Source of the DNA: Alitta virens
Lineage: Eukaryota > Annelida > Polychaeta > Phyllodocida > Nereididae
DNA length: 64,000 bases
Reading direction: 5' to 3'
NCBI GenBank assembly: GCA_932294295.1
Contig: OW028580.1
Span: 7,717,374-7,781,373 of the forward strand
Under the pieces are notes generated by a model that saw only the letters and a program-made list of their open reading frames with translations, did no database searches and was not told where the DNA came from. Positions within the stretch are counted from its first letter, which is position 1. The number at the start of each line of letters is the position of its first letter. A program made the position numbers and the translations under genes. Of this stretch, positions 59,701-64,000 are shown piece by piece.

Positions 59701-62700
59701 ATGTAAACTGTTTTCCTATTGGTCTGAGTGGGATACTATAATAAAACCCAACCACAGTGGTGGATCAGCTCAATGAAACCCATGAGTGAGATGTCTGCCA
59801 GACAGCTCACGAATGGGTTTCAATGAGCTGATCTACCACTGTGGTTGGGTTTTATTTATATCCCACACTTTTACAGATATTTTCTGTATTTTTAGTTGAG
59901 AAAACTAAGAAATTAAGAATTGTTTGATCAAATTCTTGTACTTTTCATATTGATATTCCGACACAAACAGTGAGGATCAAAAATCTCATTAATATTCATG
60001 CTGAACTCAGCAGATACGGAAAAACAGTGAGATGTATAAAGCAACTGTTAGCAGATTTGAACAGAACAATAATTCAGCTTCAACCTAGTCTTTATTTGGT
60101 CAAAAACGGTCAAGAATTAACGAATTTGTGGCGATGTTCAGGTTTGAATGGGCAAAGTGAAAGTGAAAGTGTTTGGAAGTGCCTGCTTGCTCGGCTATGA
60201 CCAGTGACAATTACAGGCACTTTTATTTTCAAAATTACCTTTAAATAGCATACTTAGTTTGAACCCAATTTATGTTTCATGAATAGTGTATAATTGGCTC
60301 AGCTGTGGTCCCAGTGTGCAAAGTGAAAGTAAAACTGCTTTATAACATATAACAGCTGAGCCAATTATACACTATTCATGAAACAAAAATTGGGTTCAAA
60401 CTAAATACGCTATTTAAATCCATGGATAATGATTATACATGTATCTTTATTCTCTGAATAAATCAATCAATCAAGAAAGACCATAGTGATCATATAAGGA
60501 CCCTATATATATACATACATTGTTTATTATACACTTGGATTATTATACAACGTTTATAAGGGAAATCGATTTACATATTATATTAATAGTATCATAATTT
60601 AACAAGAACAACAACAAAAAATGGTAGAAAAAAGAAATAATAAATCCTTCAGTCCAAAAAAGTTACTGTTCCCACAGACCAAGCACAAGGAGTCTTAAAC
60701 GCCTGTGCCATAATTTTGTGGGGGAATTCTGTGATATACATTTAACTTCAAGGACTACAGATGTGGTTTTTTTTTCCTTATTTTGCAAGAAAGAGTTACA
60801 AACATTGTTCTGTTTTCTCATATGCATGGTTTGTTTTGTTTCTTTGTCAATGGGAATGCTGCTGTGTCATATGGATGTTGTTGATAAGTTTCTGCTAACT
60901 GATGAGTGCAGTATTTGCAAATGTTGGCCAGTGAATTGAAAACCTGTCATGGCATTACAAATTGTTAAAATGAATTTGCCACTTGCTGCCTTGGTCAAGT
61001 TTGGACACTAACACTCGATACCAGTCGTATTTAAGAGAAATCTTTTTCGTCAGTATTATATTATCTACCTTTTACTTAGTCAACTTAAATGACCGGTTGC
61101 CAGATACAGATCATATGGTAAGGCTTTGAATCCACAGTTGGCAGATGCAGATCATATGGTAAGGCTTTGAATCCACAGTTGGCAGATGCAGATCATATGT
61201 TAAGGAGTAGAATCCACAGTTGCCAGATGCAGATCATACTGGAAGGCGTAGAATCCAGTTGCCAGATGCTGATCATACGGGAAGGCGTAGAATCAACATT
61301 TGCCAGATGCAGATCATACGGGCTTAGAATCCACATCATATAAAATAATTACCTGGTAGGTTGAGTCTTTTAGCTAAGATTGATCTCAGGAAAGGTGCCT
61401 TGACCAAGACCGGTACCCAGGACTTTCAAAGAGGCTGACCATTATTTTAACCGTTGGCCTAGCCAGCTGCTTTAGTTTAAACTGCCCATAAAAATGTTGT
61501 AATTAAACTGAAGGAAAAGTTTATCAGTGATCACAGTCATGCTGTTTGTGTGGGATTTTGTGGTTTTAGTTTGATGCTTTATACTTATATTTTTCAGAGT
61601 GCTATTGCAACTGTTATCATGTGGCTACTTTGCTTAATCTTAACGGCAGCTGGCGCTTTTCCGAATGACCCCGACCACCTAGCGTACAATGCAAGAACAG
61701 ATGCCAGGACTGATGTTTTGTCCAAAGCGGCTTGGGTCTATGTGCCCTATCCAGGTAACATCATCATCATACATTTGCTACATTTCTAGCTTTGAAAAAT
61801 ATCTTAACTTATTTGGCCTCTGATTATCAGATTAGAATATAATCATGACCTTATTTTATGCTGCTGAAATCTCATTGTTTATGTCAACATGCATGACACA
61901 AGTTATCATATATATATATATATATATATAAACAGATCTGTCTCAGGCTTGCTATATATATTTGGTTGTATATAGTCGTTTGATCATAAGGTTTTACTGT
62001 ATTATTATAATATATTTTATGTAGCTGTAGTATATACTGTTATAATTGCAGGACAATGGGGGCCTATTACCATTGATACAGTCACAGCCTTTGGCTTGTT
62101 GGGGTCAGTAATTGGATCTTCTGTTGAGAGCATAGGAGATTATTATGCAACTGCTAGAGTATGTGAAGTACGTATGGCATCTTTACATTGATACTTTTGA
62201 CTCGAGCAAATATTTTCTCACATCAAAACTAACTTGTAAGTCTAAAAGTCATCTATACCCACCTTGACAATATTCAACGTCATTCACAGAAAACATGCCA
62301 GATCGAATCGACATCTTAAAATATGATGTCGATTTTAGATGCTGTCTGGGTTTTATCCCTTTGTTGAAAAATCTTTATGCAAAAAAAAAACAAACAAACA
62401 AAAAAACATTGTTTAAACAAAATTCATGAATGTATCAGTATTATATATATTTTCCAGGTGGCAGCACCTCCAAAATATGCAGTTAACAGAGGAATTATGA
62501 TAGAGGGCATCTGCAGTCTTGTTTCTGGTCTTGTTGGAGCAGGACATGCTACAACGTCATACAGTAGTGTTATGGGATTCATTGGGTACACTGGGGTAAG
62601 CTGTACGGAGTATAACATGCATTGCAATTATCTCAATACCTTTAATATCACTCTTGAATTTTCCAAGCAAAAATTGTCGTAATCTTGCATGATCTTGCAT

Positions 62701-63224
62701 ATTCCTATTATCAGCACTATTCCAGTGGTTGAATTATGGCATATAGACAGGTTTTTTTATGAGCCAAATTAAAAAGATCGATGCAATTGAAATCATGCTT
62801 ATGGCTGGTAATTTATGATCATTTATTATCATTATGTCATTGCTGCAAGTACCTCATTCGTAAGTGCTGTCAATCAAAAGCATTTCACTAATGTTCCCTG
62901 TTTATCTAACCAGATGTAAATACATAAATTTGTACTTATTTTCGCATGATCAGTTGATGAAATAAGTATCCAGTAGCCTGACTGAATAATTGGTTATTCT
63001 AAAGACAAAATTTCTAGGTTTTTTTCCTTTATTTTCTATTTCAGAATGCCAGTCGAATTACATGGCTAATTGCTTCAGTCATTCTGATAGTATTTGGAAT
63101 ATTTGGAAAATTTGGAGCTGCACTAGCAACAATTCCCACACCTATCATTGGTGGCCTGAATGCAGTGGGCCTGGGAATGTGCTTTTCTATTGCAATTAGT
63201 AATGTCAACTTCATTGACATGGAG
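39948..63224 (+). CDS. SLC23-family (nucleobase/ascorbate) transporter, 3' end outside the window
   Basis: The exons are 39948-40142, 56179-56336, 56720-56826, 56924-57000, 57893-58074, 58870-58984, 61598-61754, 62052-62167, 62458-62595 and 63045-63224, all GT..AG with matching phases (475 residues). A donor at 63225 shows the gene continues; the family is usually about 550-650 residues. Family landmarks: RPPWYLSIILGIQ before TM1, GVRLPIVQASSFLY, RFIGPLTITPTVGMIGI, ARTDARTDVL, WVYVPYPGQWG, SSVESIGDYYATA with the conserved glutamate (E356), and YAVNRGIMIEGI. The N-terminus is acidic and cytosolic. The protein is a multi-pass membrane permease; known members move ascorbate with sodium, or nucleobases. 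Two signature positions differ: the usual QH after GIQ is QV, and the asparagine of the TM10 signature is V407. The substrate is therefore open. Confidence 0.92.
41677..41910 (+). repeat. (ATCT)n array with AACT variants
   Basis: A run of over 200 bp with TATC/TAAC alternation and a few CATC units, in SLC23 intron 1. Confidence 0.9.
43620..43746. mobile_element. Palindromic MITE (family P1), copy 1
   Basis: ATGGCCAAATGTGCCACGTG plus a final C (43620-43640) is perfectly inverted at 43726-43746. The arms continue imperfectly to about 49 bp around GTTTTTAGCTAATTATAATGAGG-like sequence. A second copy is at 59.4 kb. Confidence 0.7.
43860..44090 (+). mobile_element. tRNA-like SINE, + strand
   Basis: A tRNA-like head (GCTCGACTCCCAATCCCAAG; B box-like GGTATGAGCCTCG) is followed by GGCCTTTAGCAAGCCACTTA, a segment like the conserved cores of several animal SINEs. 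It ends next to the 7-bp minisatellite. Confidence 0.5.
44093..44174 (+). repeat. 7-bp minisatellite AGCTGRG
   Basis: About 11 units of AGCTGGG or AGCTGAG in irregular order, next to a SINE. Confidence 0.9.
44657..48640 (+). mobile_element. 3,984-bp TIR element carrying a CXC (tesmin/TSO1-like) protein gene
   Basis: The outer ends are inverted copies (AGGGGCGTTCACACT, then an imperfect ATAAGACCTAC) and are flanked by a direct TAA at 44654-44656 and 48641-48643. A second pair of inverted arms lies inside: about 155 bp at 44820-44972 against 48258-48414, including TTAGTCCGGGTGAA and the segment around CTCTACAAACATATCAAAAATCTAAGAAAATATAATTAG. The arms are therefore over 300 bp in total with a diverged middle. 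The inside carries one degenerate coding region on the + strand. A 3-bp TAA duplication would suit PIF/Harbinger-like ends, and a decayed TTAA would suit Kolobok or piggyBac; the class is not settled. Confidence 0.75.
45370..47355 (+). pseudogene. CXC-domain (tesmin/TSO1-like) element protein, decayed
   Basis: The blocks in order are: 45421-46191 (FTGKDTDVKLASIGQAIMQ, LQIGLGVQMHHHFQSKFL, YAADNVDHNIRTLDGKNTFH, FLPIIDLDPNDPTCIYSTLN, ITFDQPL); about 46190-46600 (GSIGHLMKGSGIENILEVIY, SGKAVSRAIRGHFI); about 46680-47040 (DLLRKFIKAERLGNWDLHLQ, MLPYFAASGHRLY); and 47015-47284 (ALPPISASVKYHSLR, VDWGWKVCAGKLLP, then CGCKSGCNTMRCSCRKHGMT). The blocks lie in different frames with stops between them. A central region appears deleted, because the third and fourth blocks abut. 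I recall similar proteins as abundant 'CXC domain' predictions in marine invertebrates. Their enzymatic role is unknown to me. Confidence 0.65.
52485..52550 (-). repeat. tRNA-like SINE head
   Basis: The reverse complement has a B box-like GGGTTCAATTCCC and an A box-like TAGCTCACTGG; a decayed tRNA-derived head. Confidence 0.4.
53164..53800 (+). pseudogene. Tc1-like transposase fragment (N-terminal and middle parts)
   Basis: The region reads as a Tc1-type DNA-binding segment, then after an internal stop a catalytic-core segment with KPNTEYAQKNIITAVKHGG and MLWGCFPAAGPGAL, then the QDNDP motif after another stop. The reading ends at WPSH, where the inserted element begins. Confidence 0.8.
53820..55462. 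mobile_element. Non-autonomous TTAA-type DNA element inside the Tc1 transposon
   Basis: The terminal inverted repeats are AGGGGAACTAA at the left and its near-complement (TTTAGTTCCCCT) at the right, flanked by TTAA at 53816-53819 and TTAG at 55463-55466. The 1,643-bp interior has no open frame of note. The Tc1 reading resumes exactly at the right border, which defines both edges. TTAA flanks suit Kolobok or piggyBac relatives. Confidence 0.75.
55467..55700 (+). pseudogene. Tc1-like transposase fragment (C-terminal part)
   Basis: The reading resumes right after the inserted element (RQLKTGIAQIFTNKFDAIRG) and continues to a degenerate end with RACQGGNGYKCSCY, in the place of the family's final GG-x-TKY segment. 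Confidence 0.65.
55992..56137 (-). mobile_element. tRNA-derived SINE, complete, with 16-bp target duplications
   Basis: On the minus strand the head has an A box (TAGTTCAGTGG, 56117-56127) and a B box (GGTTCGAATCC, around 56074-56083), followed by a unique tail. AACCATCTGACAATGT stands on both sides (55976-55991 and 56138-56153), a perfect target-site duplication. The unit is 146 bp. Confidence 0.85.
56179..56336 (+). CDS. SLC23 gene exon 2: TM1-TM3 region
   Basis: The acceptor TTTCTACAG enters in phase 0 directly after GIQ, so no coding part seems missing from the 16-kb intron. It encodes VIMTVIAGPVGAAFIL and LINTSIFMVGISTFLQVTLG. A SINE with its target duplication ends 25 bp before this exon. 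Confidence 0.9.
56720..56826 (+). CDS. SLC23 gene exon 3
   Basis: Encodes RLPIVQASSFLYFIPIMAML and WKCPAQ, typical of the family after TM3. Acceptor TTTTTCAG, donor GTACAT. Confidence 0.92.
56924..57000 (+). CDS. SLC23 gene exon 4: extracellular loop
   Basis: A short exon with an NSS sequon, ending in EEPWKPRLAA, the position of the family's W-x-PR motif. Donor GTTTGT, phase 0. Confidence 0.85.
57893..58074 (+). CDS. SLC23 gene exon 5
   Basis: The acceptor was taken as TTCGTAG at 57892 rather than the ATTTCAG 7 nt later, because only this gives the family-like ISGSLAVASVLHILLG reading. It contains RFIGPLTITPTVGMIGIM and ends near DQWGITFG; donor GTGAGT. Confidence 0.9.
58336..58734 (+). mobile_element. 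tRNA-derived SINE, near full length (family S1)
   Basis: The head has an A box (TGGCCTAATGG, 58346-58356) and a B box-like TTGATGCAATCCC (58403-58415). The body contains CAGCTGGATGTCGATCACC, AGGTGCCTTGTACCAGGTGT and AAAGACCCCACCCATGGAGT, and the element ends near an A-rich tail. Related copies lie at 12.55, 17.4 and 26.0 kb. It lies in the SLC23 intron before exon 6. Confidence 0.75.
58870..58984 (+). CDS. SLC23 gene exon 6
   Basis: Encodes one membrane helix (TIALIIIFSLFMKNV) and a basic cytosolic loop ending RIPLFRLFS. Acceptor TAATTTCAG, donor GTAAGT. Confidence 0.9.
59426..59540. mobile_element. Palindromic MITE (family P1), copy 2
   Basis: Same sequence as the copy at 43.6 kb (ATGGCCAAATGTGCCACATG; TTTTAGCTAATTATAATGAG), with the right arm ending GGCACAGTTGGCC. 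Confidence 0.7.
59730..59864. mobile_element. Palindromic element (P2), 60-bp arms
   Basis: The left arm (59730-59790, starting GGGATACTATAATAAAACCC) and right arm (59805-59864) are inverted with few mismatches around a 14-bp loop. The unit can fold into one long hairpin. Confidence 0.7.
60240..60418. mobile_element. Palindromic element (P3), 67-bp arms
   Basis: TTTAAATAGCATACTTAGTT... (60240-60306) and 60352-60418 are inverted copies with about four mismatches around a 45-bp loop that carries CAAAGTGAAAGT. Confidence 0.72.
61097..61335 (+). repeat. ~41-bp minisatellite, about six units
   Basis: The unit is GTTGCCAGATGCAGATCATA plus a variable GGTAAGGC..GAATCCACA half. Units diverge toward the right end. 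It lies in the SLC23 intron before exon 7. Confidence 0.85.
61598..61754 (+). CDS. SLC23 gene exon 7
   Basis: Encodes a membrane helix (ATVIMWLLCLILT), then the conserved ARTDAR motif and WVYVPYPG. Acceptor TTTTTCAG, donor GTAACA. Confidence 0.93.
62052..62167 (+). CDS. SLC23 gene exon 8: TM8 motif with conserved Glu
   Basis: Encodes QWGPITIDTVTAFGLL and SSVESIGDYYATA. The glutamate is in the family's substrate-site motif. Donor GTACGT, phase 0. Confidence 0.94.
62458..62595 (+). CDS. SLC23 gene exon 9: TM10 signature region
   Basis: Encodes APPKYAVNRGIMIEGI and GAGHATTSYSSVMGFIGYTG. The family asparagine of the N-x-G signature is replaced by valine (V407). Acceptor TTTTCCAG, donor GTAAGC. 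Confidence 0.93.
63045..63224 (+). CDS. SLC23 gene exon 10 (last in window)
   Basis: Encodes NASRITWLIASVILIVFGIF, FGAALATIPTPIIGG and ISNVNFIDME, matching the family up to the point before the next helix. A GTGAAA donor in phase 0 shows that coding continues past the window. Confidence 0.92.
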
Positions 63225-63499
63225 GTGAAAAAACACAATATGATGCTAAAAAATAATTAATATCTTGTCATAAATGAAAAATTATAATGTCTTAGTAGTT
63301 TGTCAGAATATCAGAACTTTGATTGGAGTCATGCGCAGAATGCAACACACAGAAATGTGCTTCTTATACATGTTATATGGAATGTATGATAAACCAGAAC
63401 GCTCATTATACAATGTACCATAACGATTTTATTACTAACAGGACAGATTGTCTGAACCCATACTTTGATTTTATTTATACTCCAGCTCTTGACCTTTTC

Positions 63500-63705
63500 T
63501 ATTGTTCTTTTGCGGGACATAACCAACAAAAATGTTGGTTAACTCCCTCCTGAGTGCAAACTGTTATTTAATTGCTTAAAAATAGCAGTAAAACAAAACA
63601 AACAGTCAAACAAATTAGTTAATATGTCTCATGGAGTATAAGTTAGTTATATCCCTTATAGTCAGGATTTAACTAACATTTGTGTTGCTTACATCCCATA
63701 CTCTT
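63500..63705. repeat. MITE-like repeat with GTTAACTCCC ends, copy 2
   Basis: Related to 9749-9975; it lies directly left of the 260-bp repeat copy at 63711. Confidence 0.6.
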
Positions 63706-63710
63706 AACGT

Positions 63711-63975
63711 TCGGCCATTCTGCCAGGAGTGGCCTCTCTAACATTGGCCTGTTTACACTATACCATATTGGTATATCCAGGTAATACTACGCCAAACTGG
63801 CACATTACTAGGCCAAGATTAATACTCCCAGTTTAAATTGATTGACAGCTGGCCCATTGAACCGTGAATATGTTTTATTTGAGGTTGCATTGTGTGGTCA
63901 TTCAATTTGAATCCCACTAATCTTACTTGAATAATTAGTAGGAGCTTCTGGTTCAGAAGCAATTTAATAGCAATG
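63711..63975 (+). repeat. 260-bp dispersed repeat, copy 2
   Basis: Direct-orientation match to 82-354, 63.6 kb away. The sequence left of the match differs between copies. Confidence 0.85.
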
Positions 63976-64000
63976 AATATTTTAAAAATTGCTAACGTAA

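Overview
This is a eukaryotic, AT-rich window with long introns, dense in transposon relics, and it has no prokaryotic features. The repeat content (GATA and ATCT arrays, long poly-G/poly-C tracts, non-LTR elements ending in TCTGAATCTGAATCT-type tails, tRNA-derived SINEs, KDZ-, Polinton- and CXC-type element remains) and the two main genes suggest a marine invertebrate animal, perhaps a non-vertebrate deuterostome such as an echinoderm, hemichordate or cephalochordate. The taxon is an inference and is not proven by the sequence.

Two multi-exon genes are solid. Gene 1 (+ strand, 9566-21699) has 12 exons whose splice sites and phases all agree and give a complete 614-residue secreted protein: signal peptide, a conserved N-terminal module of unproven function, a von Willebrand factor A domain with a full MIDAS site, a beta-rich linker and two six-cysteine chitin-binding (CBM14/peritrophin-A) domains at the C-terminus. 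The layout resembles extracellular, chitin-associated matrix or immune proteins. Gene 2 (+ strand, 39948 to beyond the right edge) is an SLC23 nucleobase/ascorbate-family transporter. Ten exons (475 residues) are in the window and the last exons lie outside. Its first intron is 16 kb and full of mobile elements.

A third, weaker gene model lies on the - strand at 25669-29142: five short exons with matching phases ending in a small chromo/Tudor-like tail. Just upstream of it on the same strand (30426-31249) is the cysteine-cluster N-terminus of a KDZ-type transposase gene. The two could belong to one transposon-derived gene.

Layout: 0-3.6 kb repeat-bearing non-coding DNA; 3.6-6.3 kb a decayed - strand non-LTR retrotransposon; 6.7-9.5 kb non-coding DNA with inverted repeats; 9.6-21.7 kb gene 1 with LINE, SINE and satellite pieces in its introns; 22-25.6 kb intergenic DNA with a Tc1-type end; 25.7-31.3 kb the - strand model and KDZ remnant; 31.3-39.9 kb intergenic DNA with an unidentified small membrane ORF and a Polinton/Maverick DNA polymerase fragment; 39.9-64 kb gene 2. 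Gene 2 intron 1 holds a 3,984-bp terminal-inverted-repeat element carrying a CXC (tesmin/TSO1-like) protein gene, and a Tc1-like transposon itself split by a TTAA-type element. A tRNA-derived SINE with perfect 16-bp target duplications sits 25 bp before exon 2. The intron before exon 7 holds three near-perfect palindromic elements.
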